NCBI RefSeq assembly: GCF_900107155.1
Contig: NZ_FNOX01000016.1
Location: 12,595 to 76,594, forward strand
DNA: 64,000 nt
Source: Pseudomonas salomonii
Lineage (GTDB): Bacteria > Pseudomonadota > Gammaproteobacteria > Pseudomonadales > Pseudomonadaceae
Reading direction: 5' to 3'
In this document: piece after piece, positions 1 to 7,409 of the stretch
Layout: each line of letters starts with the position of its first letter
Position numbering within the stretch: position 1 is the first letter of the stretch
Position numbers and translations under genes: made by a program
The notes under the pieces: generated by a model
Databases searched by the model: none
Told to the model about the DNA's origin: nothing
The model's input: only the letters and a program-made list of their open reading frames with translations

Positions 1-175
1 CCTGACCCACCGCCATCGCAGGCAAGCCAGCTCCCACACTTATTTGTGCCAGACCTGAATCTTGTGCCCGCCACCATTCAACTGTGGGAGCCGGGCTTGC
101 CCGCGATGGCGGTGGGTCAGCTGAGGATTTACTCACTGACCCACCGCTTTCGCGAGCAAGCCCGCTCCCATATTT
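1..175. repeat. Three REP palindromes
   Basis: Three copies of a Pseudomonas REP-type motif (core GTGGGAGCNGGCTTGC followed by a GCGATGGCGGTG-like arm) lie at about 2-37 (minus orientation), 84-120 (plus) and 136-170 (minus). Alternating orientation is typical of REP doublets (REPINs). No gene is visible before position 207. Confidence 0.85.
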
Positions 176-206
176 TGTTTTGAAGTGTGCTTGCTGGCGT
201 GTTCGC

Positions 207-372
207 TTAGCTGCTCGGCGTCATTGCTTGCGTCAGGTCATCCACCACGGCTTTGCCCATCTCACACAGGTAGTGTGCGGCCCAGGCGTATTGTTCGCCG
301 CGTACATCCATGGCGGCTTCCATAGCGAGTTTCTTGGAGTAAAACAGCAAGGTGGAGGCGTGTTCAAGGCTT
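207..372 (-). pseudogene. 3' fragment of a small DUF6124/DUF3077-like gene
   Basis: The minus strand encodes about 50 residues (from EHASTLLFYSKKL to the C-terminal DDLTQAMTPSS) nearly identical to the C-terminal half of the intact small gene at 3496-3786. Homology starts at about 221 (matching 3510) and runs to about 372, where the reading diverges into unrelated sequence. The N-terminal half, start codon, Shine-Dalgarno and structured leader of the intact copy are missing, so this is a truncated duplicate. The two copies are in the same orientation about 3.3 kb apart and flank the oxygenase/EamA/LysR cluster. Confidence 0.8.
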
Positions 373-541
373 CGCTGAGGCTGATGCGCCATAGCCGAAT
401 TCCAGCAATAAACGTCCAGTGTTTTTATCTGTAGGAACGGTCTGCCATGACGAATTTTGATGGCTGGGCTGATGAGGTTTCGCTTTTTAGAAAGTGCTGA
501 GTTTAGTTAAATATCCGCTCTAACTACCGTAAAGGATTGCG

Positions 542-1489
542 ATGAACATAAACGTCAGTAATTTTCGCCAAGAGGTTTCTAAGGTCAGGCTTTCAAAAAA
601 AGCTTTTGAGGAACTATTAAGTGCAAAAAAAATTATCGAATCCGAAATTCAGGATAGTCGATTTGATGCGAAGCCTGCCTATATAAATCCACTGCTATTG
701 CCCGTTCTTAGCGAGGAACTACATAGAATACGAAACATGATTGATCACGAGAGTCATGTCTTGATCCTCGATGGCTTTAAGGTCGAAGAGCTTGCAAGCT
801 TCAAATCGCTGGTGTGGACATTCGGTTCTTTACTAGGTAAGCCAATGGTGCAGAACCATCTCGGTCACAAGGTGATTGAGGTTTATGACCGAGGTGGTAA
901 GAGCATTGAGGAAGGTGCGAGATACCATCAAACCCGTCAAGGTGCCTACGTACACAATGATGGGGTGAGCGACCCACTGCCTATCGATTACTTGATCTTA
1001 GCTTGCGGACAGAAAGCGCTTTTAGGCGGGGAGAGTATTCTCATTGATGCAAGCTCTGTTTATGCGGAACTGATGGCGTTCCCGGAAATACTGGAAGAAC
1101 TCAAATGTGACTTCTTTTTTGAGAATCGCGGCATGTCAGATGAAGAGCAGTTGTTTAAAGCTCCCATCCTGAGTTTTTCAAGTGAAGGTGTTCCACTGAT
1201 TAGATACTTTCGAGTCTACATAGAGTCGGCTCATTTGAAGGCAGGAGTGCCGTTAACAGTGGCTCAATCCCAAGCGCTGGACTTTCTAGATACCGTTCTC
1301 GATCAATCATCGGTTCAGCATCGAGTACTGCTGGAGCCAGGACAGGTACTTATTTCGGCCGATAACAAGTTTCTTCATACCCGGACACACTTCATTGATA
1401 TGAGCGCCCCACGTTCCGAAATCAATGATACTGAGCCTTTGAGCGATCTGAATCGCTATATGCTACGGATGTGGTTACGCAAACAATGA
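542..1489 (+). CDS. TauD/TfdA-like Fe(II)/2-oxoglutarate oxygenase
   Basis: The 315-residue protein fits the TauD/clavaminate-synthase-like non-haem iron oxygenases. A candidate facial triad is visible: H138-N-D140 (in YVHNDG) and distal H279 (in FLHTRTH), with arginines near the C-terminus (R305, R309, R313) able to bind 2-oxoglutarate. These enzymes hydroxylate or desaturate small molecules, often amino acids; the substrate is not evident. AAGGA lies just upstream of the ATG. The gene is more AT-rich than the core genes, which suggests transfer. An EamA exporter follows 53 bp downstream and a LysR regulator overlaps that, so the three probably form one operon that makes or modifies and then exports a metabolite. 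The family call is fairly sure, the role is not. Confidence 0.75.
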   Translation: MNINVSNFRQEVSKVRLSKKAFEELLSAKKIIESEIQDSRFDAKPAYINPLLLPVLSEELHRIRNMIDHESHVLILDGFKVEELASFKSLVWTFGSLLGKPMVQNHLGHKVIEVYDRGGKSIEEGARYHQTRQGAYVHNDGVSDPLPIDYLILACGQKALLGGESILIDASSVYAELMAFPEILEELKCDFFFENRGMSDEEQLFKAPILSFSSEGVPLIRYFRVYIESAHLKAGVPLTVAQSQALDFLDTVLDQSSVQHRVLLEPGQVLISADNKFLHTRTHFIDMSAPRSEINDTEPLSDLNRYMLRMWLRKQ

Positions 1490-1542
1490 TGCCCCGATGT
1501 TCATAACGTAAGTCCTCAAATATCCGCCATAAGCCGAGCCCC

Positions 1543-2391
1543 ATGGACAACTCCGATATCGCGATCACGCTGGTCTTGATCTCTGCCTTCATGCACGCCA
1601 CCTGGAACGCAGTAGTCCGCGCCGGTAGCAGTCGCTTCATGACCTTGGCCATGGTTGATGGTACCGCGCTAGTGATATGCCTGCTGGCCTTGCCATTTGT
1701 CAGTGTGCCGAGCCTGGAGGTTGGGAGCTATATCCTCGTCTCCGTGATGCTCAATACGGTCTATAGGCTATTTCTGATCAAGGCGTATGAAACGGGTGAC
1801 TTTGGCCAGGTTTATCCCGTGATGCGTGGGGTACCGCCCGTATTGGTCGCGCTGTTTTCCTACTTTCTGCTGCATGAGCAGTTGTCACTTCAGGCGTTGA
1901 CCGGAGTGTTGCTGATTTGTGTGGGGATTATCAGCCTGACTTTTGTGCGCAGGATGACGGCGCAGATGTTCAAACCGATCCTGATGGCGGTGTGCGCCGG
2001 TGTGTTTATTGCGTCTTACACGGTGGTGGATGCCAAAGGTGTAAGAGCGAGTGAGACGGTAATGCAGTACATCATCTACCTGACAGTGTTCCAGAGTATT
2101 CCGATCCCTGTGCTGGCGTATTCCAAAGAGCGTTCAGCCTTGGCTCAAGCAATACGTGGGCATTGGCGAGTAGGCCTGTTAGGCGGTGTTTTTTACCTGG
2201 CGTCTTACGGATTGGTGTTGTTTGCGTTATCGCTGGATGCGGTCGCCAAGGTCTCAGCGCTGCGGGAAACCAGTGTTATTATCGGCGCCATTATTGCCGC
2301 GCTGTTCTTTCATGAACGGTTCGGTTGGCGACGGATGCTGTCGGCATTCGTCATTGTTTGCGGGATCATCTTGATCAAAGTGAGCACCTGA
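1543..2391 (+). CDS. EamA/DMT-family transporter
   Basis: The 282-residue protein has about ten hydrophobic segments arranged as two EamA-like repeats, the standard size and layout of drug/metabolite transporters in the inner membrane. Members export amino acids, their derivatives or other metabolites. It follows the oxygenase by 53 bp and its TGA overlaps the ATG of the LysR regulator, so all three look co-transcribed. The pairing suggests export of the oxygenase product or of a related amino acid, which is inference from context only. Confidence 0.82.
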   Translation: MDNSDIAITLVLISAFMHATWNAVVRAGSSRFMTLAMVDGTALVICLLALPFVSVPSLEVGSYILVSVMLNTVYRLFLIKAYETGDFGQVYPVMRGVPPVLVALFSYFLLHEQLSLQALTGVLLICVGIISLTFVRRMTAQMFKPILMAVCAGVFIASYTVVDAKGVRASETVMQYIIYLTVFQSIPIPVLAYSKERSALAQAIRGHWRVGLLGGVFYLASYGLVLFALSLDAVAKVSALRETSVIIGAIIAALFFHERFGWRRMLSAFVIVCGIILIKVST

Positions 2392-3338
2392 TGGCCCAGC
2401 GTCCGCCTCCCACACCCATGCTTCAAGCGTTCGTCAGCGCAGCTCAAACGGGTAGTTTTGCGCGTGCTGCATCTGAGCTCAACCTCACCGCCAGTGCCAT
2501 CAGCCATCAAATTGCGGGCCTTGAGGAGTGGTGGGGCGTGCAGTTGTTTGAGCGGCACTCGCGCGGTGTGAAGCTGACGGCAGCGGGGCAGGCCTTATTG
2601 CCGGTAACCGACGGATTTTTCAAGGCGCTGGACGGGGTGCTGCATTCGCTCAACCCCGGTAAATCCCAGCCGTTGTACCTCTCATGCACCTCTTCCCTCT
2701 GTTCGACTTGGCTGATTCCCAGAATGCACGGCTCTCACACTGAGGCCTCGTTCAACATTGACCTGGTGTTGATCAGCGCTGACATGAGCGGCGCCAGCCT
2801 GGAGGCTCATCAATACGATGTTGCGGTGGTGATGGGGTACGGCGACTACCCGGATCATCATGTTGAACTGCTGATGCGCGACGCGGTGTTCCCCGTTTGT
2901 TCGCCGGAGTTTCTGCGGTTGAAGGGTGATATTGCACTGGAAGATGTCGCCCGGTACCCGCTGATCCATCGGGTGGACGATCAGGTGTGCCCGGGGTGGG
3001 AAAGCTGGTTTGCATTTCAGGGGCTGGCGGCGCCGCCTTATCACCATGGGCCGCGATTTCCGGATTCGAGCCAGGCGATCAGTCTGGCGGTGAAGGGCAC
3101 AGGGATTGCGCTGGGCAGAACTGCGTTGGTGTACGACCAATTGGAAGGCGGCACGTTGGTTGCGCTGAATAGCCCAGTGATGATGTCGCCAGCGGCCTAC
3201 TACATTATTTGCCGAAACGGACGACAGTCGGAGCCCGATATCGCTCGGTTAATTGCTTGGCTCAAGAGCACCGCGGGTGAGTTTTTGCGGGAAGTGCGGG
3301 CTCGGTATCCGCAAATAGCCGGGGCTGGTGCGGTTTAG
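2391..3338 (+). CDS. LysR regulator, GcvA-like
   Basis: An N-terminal winged helix (TPMLQAFVSAAQTGSFARAA, then the recognition segment ASAISHQIAGLE) precedes a periplasmic-binding-like effector domain; 315 residues is standard for LysR proteins. The sequence resembles the GcvA subgroup. I chose the ATG at 2391 because it overlaps the stop of the EamA gene (TGATG) and gives the family-typical N-terminus; the open frame extends upstream inside the EamA gene. It is probably the regulator of the oxygenase-exporter pair, though unusually for LysR it is co-directional and last in the operon. Confidence 0.85.
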   Translation: MAQRPPPTPMLQAFVSAAQTGSFARAASELNLTASAISHQIAGLEEWWGVQLFERHSRGVKLTAAGQALLPVTDGFFKALDGVLHSLNPGKSQPLYLSCTSSLCSTWLIPRMHGSHTEASFNIDLVLISADMSGASLEAHQYDVAVVMGYGDYPDHHVELLMRDAVFPVCSPEFLRLKGDIALEDVARYPLIHRVDDQVCPGWESWFAFQGLAAPPYHHGPRFPDSSQAISLAVKGTGIALGRTALVYDQLEGGTLVALNSPVMMSPAAYYIICRNGRQSEPDIARLIAWLKSTAGEFLREVRARYPQIAGAGAV

Positions 3339-3373
3339 AAGTGGAAGGAGCAAGCTTCCTCCCACATTCCGAT

Positions 3374-3479
3374 CGTTCCCACGCTCCGCGTGGGAATGCA
3401 TCCTGTGACGCTCGCGTCACGACTTCAAGAGCGGACGCAGAGCGTCCAGGGCGGCATTCCCACGCAGAGCGTGGGAACG
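3374..3479. repeat. Complete 106-bp four-hairpin repeat element
   Basis: The ends are inverted copies of CGTTCCCACGCTCNGCGTGGGAA-like hairpins. Between them are two more hairpins, GTGACGCTCGCGTCAC and GGACGCAGAGCGTCC. A second complete element, in the opposite orientation, sits at 23073-23179, and half elements sit at 13488-13534 and 47033-47079. Confidence 0.85.
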
Positions 3480-3495
3480 ATCTGCGATCTAGCCT

Positions 3496-3786
3496 TTAGC
3501 TCGTTGGGGTCATTGCCTGCGTCAGGTCATCCACCACGGCTTTGCCCATCTCACACAGGTAGTGCGCGGCCCAGGCGTATTGTTCGCCGCGTACATCCAT
3601 GGCGGCTTCCATGGCGAGTTTCTTGGAGTAAAACAGCAGGGTGGAGGCGTGTTCCAGGGCTTGCTCGATGGGCATGCCGGAGTTGACGCGGAACAGCGGT
3701 TTTTGGTTTTCGCCGTAGTCGCCGAAGGTGACGACGCCGAGGGTGGTGATGGATGAAAGGGGTGGATCGGGGACGATTTTGCTCAT
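3496..3786 (-). CDS. Small Pseudomonas protein, DUF6124/DUF3077-like
   Basis: A 96-residue soluble protein beginning MSKIVPDPP and ending DDLTQAMTPTS. Short proteins with this opening and a helical C-terminal half are common, multicopy and Pseudomonas-restricted, and no function is established. I chose the ATG at 3786 because AGAGAG lies 8-9 bases upstream and the N-terminus matches the family; an open frame to 3819 is just leader sequence. A truncated duplicate lies at 207-372. The unusual feature is the highly structured region immediately upstream (3811-3918), which would form the 5' leader of its mRNA. Confidence 0.75.
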   Translation of the reverse strand: MSKIVPDPPLSSITTLGVVTFGDYGENQKPLFRVNSGMPIEQALEHASTLLFYSKKLAMEAAMDVRGEQYAWAAHYLCEMGKAVVDDLTQAMTPTS

Positions 3787-3810
3787 GATGATTGCTCTCT
3801 GCTGAAGTAG

Positions 3811-3918
3811 AGCTGCCACATCACATCGCTAAACATGAAGAGGGTGGCAGCTGTGTGCAGGTTAGCGATCCGGGCCAGAGCGCATCCCGGGTAGACTCGA
3901 AAGTCTCCCGCACACAGC
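3811..3918 (-). promoter_or_regulatory. Structured 5' leader RNA with pseudoknot potential
   Basis: Read on the minus strand, the DNA between the small gene and position 3918 contains exact complementary segments. P1 is 3910-3918 with 3850-3858 (9 bp, GCUGUGUGC/GCACACAGC). Inside P1 are AGACU-UUCG-AGUCU (3906-3893, a UUCG-type tetraloop) and CCCGG/CCGGG (3886-3890 with 3870-3874). P3 is 3844-3852 with 3811-3819 (9 bp, AGCUGCCAC/GUGGCAGCU). The loop of P3 carries UUAGCGAU (3825-3832), complementary to AUCGCUAA (3862-3869), which would form a pseudoknot. P1 and P3 share bases 3850-3852, so they compete at the junction. The start codon is 24 nt beyond P3. No RNA family was identified. Confidence 0.6.
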
Positions 3919-3925
3919 CGCCATA

Positions 3926-4417
3926 AAACGCTAAAAGCTGACGAGAGCCAGCTGATACTGTTGGGGGCAGTGTTACGCCTGAAACTCGGATCGCTAAACC
4001 CGATCGCTGATGAGCAGCGAAGTCAGGAGGCTAGTGACCCAAACGGTAAGGCGCAATAGGGTAGAGAGTCTCTAGGAAATGTCCTGCAAATTAAAGCGAA
4101 TCTTCGCTGATGGCCTTTTAATCCGCAGGACCACAACCTCCGCGTCTCTTTGCTAAGCGACGCGTATTTCTACTTTGCTTGCTCTTCTCACCAAGCAGTA
4201 TCACTACAGGCATAACCGCACCTTTTTAAGCAGTGACAGTGAGATACACATCGTCCATTTTTTCTAAGAAAGTCTGATAGGTCGATGGTTAAATAAGCAT
4301 GGTTGCCATCAGGTTGTTCCACCTTGCCCCTGAATATCTTTGAGCAGTTGCTCTTATGTCTATAACAAAGCAAGCCAGCCCTCGAGGTCTTCAGGGGCAG
4401 CCTATTGTCACTTGGCC
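3926..4417. other. Intergenic region with further hairpins
   Basis: No credible gene. Visible structure: TCGCTG/CAGCGA near 4004-4020; a long interrupted hairpin formed by TCCTGC (4082-4087), ATTAAA (4090-4095) and GCGA (4096-4099) pairing with TCGC (4104-4107), TTTAAT (4117-4122) and GCAGGA (4125-4130); and CGCGTC/GACGCG (4141-4146 with 4159-4164). Short reading frames here have no Shine-Dalgarno or family resemblance. The region may hold the promoter of the structured leader and the 3' end of the beta-helix gene transcript. Confidence 0.5.
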
Positions 4418-6214
4418 TTAAGTGGGAGAGGCACTCTTAAAGCTCAATCGAGTAGAAGAATCAAGTAGATCAAGTGCGGTGGATGTATCTTGGAATACTT
4501 GCATGCTTACCTTGTCTCCTTTATTTAAAGAAAGCTCAACTGTTAAGCCTAGATAAGTGTTGTTTCCACCTCCGGTAGCATTTTTAGAGTCATTCATTAC
4601 CTCCACGCCATTCACGTTGACTCTAATTAATCTTGTGCCAATTGAGTTGGCAGTAAAGTTGGCGTTGGCGGTTACGGTGTACCTATTGGTGATAGGGGCG
4701 GTGATGTAAGTTGCGTGTGTTGGATCGTGTAGGGCGCTAGGATCAAAAATGGCCGCAGTGAAATCGACATCGGTCAGCACGCCCTGAGTAATTGATTGCT
4801 TAGTATTTAGACCTATCACGCAACTGAAGTGCTCTTGTTGTGGAATGGCTTCGATATCATCTTGGAAGAGGTTTCCTTCAGCGTGAAAGTTATAAGCGTT
4901 CATGTTGTCAAGGCCGAATTTAATATAAGGGCGGCCATTGGATGCAGCGTAATTCCCATACCCTTTAAAGCCAGATGAACGCACATTCAGCTTCTGCTTA
5001 CCAGCAACAGAAGACGTGAACGTAGCAAAGATGTTAGTGATGGTGAAGTTTTTATTGCTGACTCGGTTGAATGAGCAAGAGTCTATATTGTGCACGCAAT
5101 GGTTAGGGTTTAAAGTGGCATCCGGTGCATTGCTCGCGCTTACCCACACATCAGCAATACCATTGTTCTGCTCAAAGTAGACGCCGTTAAGGTTAGCACC
5201 TACGCCACCTTGCACACCGCAGTCCTGGAACAATAGGCCGAAACCTTTACCGTCTCCATCGATTCCATTACCTTCTATATCTCCGCCGTAGAAGTTAATG
5301 CAAGAACCTTTAACAAAGGCGGCACCATACGTTTTATTGCCAGCAATTTGGCAGCCAATAAAGTCAAGTCCATTGGGGGCTGTGCTATTGATAAGCCTAG
5401 GGCTACGCTGTTCAGCAATAAGCCCTCTGTTATTCCAATGGATAATAATTTTTTGAAATGAAGAGAAGTCCGCATCCAGAAGCTTTAAACCAACATCCAG
5501 CAGGGTGAGTTCAATGTCTTGCATGAAAATATGCTGGCAAGTATCTTGGTAAAAGCCAATAGACCCAGATGCCTGATTGCCCTTAATGGCGAATCCGGAG
5601 AATACTTGAAACATTTGCGATGGGATTTTTCCAGAACCTGTGCCGCCAGTAACCTTTATACAAGCGTCGGTGCCCGTAAATTCAAAGCGGCACGTTTGGA
5701 TGCCGCTTCCGCGCATATCAATTTTGCGGGTGTCAGTGAATTCTGTGGAATCACTAAGATCAAAGTTTAGAGTTTTGCTAATAAGGTATTTGCCGGAAGG
5801 GATACGGATTTCAATACCGGCTGTTATTGCAGCATTAATGCAGTTTTGAAATGCAACTGTATCGTCTGTTTTTCCATCACCTTTACAACCGAACTGACGT
5901 GGATTGTAATAAGGAAGACTCGACGCTTTCCACCGTCCGCCATCGGTTGGATTAACCAAAATTGTTCCTCCATTATCAGCAGAAACAGTGTCGGTTGGAT
6001 CCAGTTGATAATCTACGCCACCGCCTCCCGTAAAGGGAGTCGTACCATAGTCAAATGTACGAGCATACGGTGCGCCGGTATTAGACAATTGGCGAATAGC
6101 AGTTGCGCTTTTACTGGGCAGGATGACATTTAGTGACTCTGAAGTTTCTGGGGTGCCTTGTGGTTCTAGGGAGCCTGGTTCTCCATTTGGAGAAAAAACA
6201 GATGAATCTGTCAT
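4418..6214 (-). CDS. Tailspike-like pectate-lyase-fold beta-helix protein
   Basis: The protein (598 residues from the ATG at 6214) has a low-complexity N-terminal stretch, then a segment (DNGGTILVNPTDGGRWK) and a motif (PRQFGCKGDGKTDDTVAFQNCIN, about residues 108-130) diagnostic of the pectate-lyase-3 / GH28-related right-handed beta-helix family, as in phage tailspikes and polysaccharide depolymerases. Many short Asn/Gly-rich turns follow. A C-terminal beta-rich segment could be a trimerisation or binding domain. No signal peptide is visible. I prefer the ATG at 6214 because AGGA lies 8 bases upstream; the ATG at 6223 is too close to the AGG. Base composition is clearly AT-richer than neighbours and no phage structural genes adjoin, so it looks like a transferred orphan. 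Substrate is unknown. Confidence 0.7.
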   Translation of the reverse strand: MTDSSVFSPNGEPGSLEPQGTPETSESLNVILPSKSATAIRQLSNTGAPYARTFDYGTTPFTGGGGVDYQLDPTDTVSADNGGTILVNPTDGGRWKASSLPYYNPRQFGCKGDGKTDDTVAFQNCINAAITAGIEIRIPSGKYLISKTLNFDLSDSTEFTDTRKIDMRGSGIQTCRFEFTGTDACIKVTGGTGSGKIPSQMFQVFSGFAIKGNQASGSIGFYQDTCQHIFMQDIELTLLDVGLKLLDADFSSFQKIIIHWNNRGLIAEQRSPRLINSTAPNGLDFIGCQIAGNKTYGAAFVKGSCINFYGGDIEGNGIDGDGKGFGLLFQDCGVQGGVGANLNGVYFEQNNGIADVWVSASNAPDATLNPNHCVHNIDSCSFNRVSNKNFTITNIFATFTSSVAGKQKLNVRSSGFKGYGNYAASNGRPYIKFGLDNMNAYNFHAEGNLFQDDIEAIPQQEHFSCVIGLNTKQSITQGVLTDVDFTAAIFDPSALHDPTHATYITAPITNRYTVTANANFTANSIGTRLIRVNVNGVEVMNDSKNATGGGNNTYLGLTVELSLNKGDKVSMQVFQDTSTALDLLDSSTRLSFKSASPT

Positions 6215-6331
6215 GCTATACATCCTGTAGTAATTTGATATTGAATATAAAGCAACCTTTCTTGAGTAAACAAGAAGAAAGCACGTTATGTGTCATCTAT
6301 ATATTGCTTCGAGCAAGATCAACTGCGCACC

Positions 6332-7279
6332 TCAGTCCGAAAACCTCATCTCCCTTGTCGTCCCCATCAACAACCCCGCATTCTGCTCCGTCACTTCCCT
6401 GATGTAATCCCACAACAACGTAATCCGTTTCAGCTTCCGCAAATCCTCCCGGCAATACATCCAAAACTGCCGCGTAATCGCAATCTGCTCCCCCAGCACC
6501 GGCAACAACCGTGGGTCCTGCGCCGCCAAAAAGCACGGCAATATCGCCATCGACCGGCCCTGCTGCGCCGCCACGTACTGCGCGATCACGCTGGTACTGC
6601 GCAAACTCGCGCTGGCGCCGGGCACCACATTGGCCAGGTACAACAGCTCCGAGCTGAACGCCAGGTCATCCACGTAACTGATAAACGGATGCTCGGCCAA
6701 ATCCGCCGGTTTGCGGATTGGCGGGTGCTGGTCGAGGTAGTCCTGGGTCGCGTACAGCTGCAGTTTGTAGTCGCACAGTTTGCAGCACACGTACGGCCCG
6801 TGTTCCGGGCGCTCCAGGGCGATCACAATGTCGGCTTCGCGCTTGGACAGGCTGATGAAGTGGGGCAGTGGCAGGATATCCACCGAGATTGCCGGGTAAG
6901 TGTCGACAAAGTGGCTGAGCTGCGGCGTAACGAAAAAACTGCCGAAACCTTCGGTGCAGCCCATGCGCACATGCCCGGACAGCGCCACGCCAGAGCCGGA
7001 CACCTGCTCGCAGGCCATGTGCAACGTGCTTTCGATGGACTCCGCATACCCGAGCAAACGCTGGCCTTCGGTGGTGAGCACGAAGCCGTTGGTCCGGGAT
7101 TTTTCGAATAACAATGTGCCGAGCGACACTTCCAGTGAGCTGATGCGCCGTGACACGGTGGTGTAGTCCACCGCCAGGCGCTTGGCGGCGACGCTGGCCT
7201 TGCGGGTGCGGGCCACTTCGAGGAAAAACTTCAGGTCATCCCAGTTCAGGGAGCCAAGCGAGGTGATGTTTTTTTGCAT
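6332..7279 (-). CDS. LysR regulator divergent from mmsAB
   Basis: A 315-residue LysR protein: winged helix at about residues 13-72 (NWDDLKFFLEVARTRKAS, VDYTTVSRRISSLE) and an effector domain beyond about residue 95. I chose the ATG at 7279 because it gives the usual LysR N-terminus; the open frame runs further upstream into the promoter region. It lies 130 bp from and divergent to mmsA, so it probably controls mmsAB. In P. aeruginosa the linked mmsR regulator is AraC/XylS-type, so this lineage appears to use a different regulator family; that contrast is from general knowledge. Confidence 0.85.
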   Translation of the reverse strand: MQKNITSLGSLNWDDLKFFLEVARTRKASVAAKRLAVDYTTVSRRISSLEVSLGTLLFEKSRTNGFVLTTEGQRLLGYAESIESTLHMACEQVSGSGVALSGHVRMGCTEGFGSFFVTPQLSHFVDTYPAISVDILPLPHFISLSKREADIVIALERPEHGPYVCCKLCDYKLQLYATQDYLDQHPPIRKPADLAEHPFISYVDDLAFSSELLYLANVVPGASASLRSTSVIAQYVAAQQGRSMAILPCFLAAQDPRLLPVLGEQIAITRQFWMYCREDLRKLKRITLLWDYIREVTEQNAGLLMGTTREMRFSD

Positions 7280-7311
7280 ATTGGACCGGCTTTTATGTGC
7301 GTTCTTATTAG

Positions 7312-7325
7312 AGATTTGCACATCT
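7312..7325. promoter_or_regulatory. Candidate operator between LysR gene and mmsA
   Basis: A near-perfect dyad, AGAT-TTGCAC-ATCT (AGATNTGCANATCT symmetric form), sits in the 130-bp divergent intergenic region, 33 bp from the LysR start and 85 bp from mmsA. Placement fits a regulator site; binding is inferred. Confidence 0.4.
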
Positions 7326-7409
7326 ATACTCCAAAAACAGTCCGAACGCCTCATTTCCCAAGGCGGTTTACGCGCCTTGTCTCTGCATAAATATAAGATT
7401 GGAGACCAC

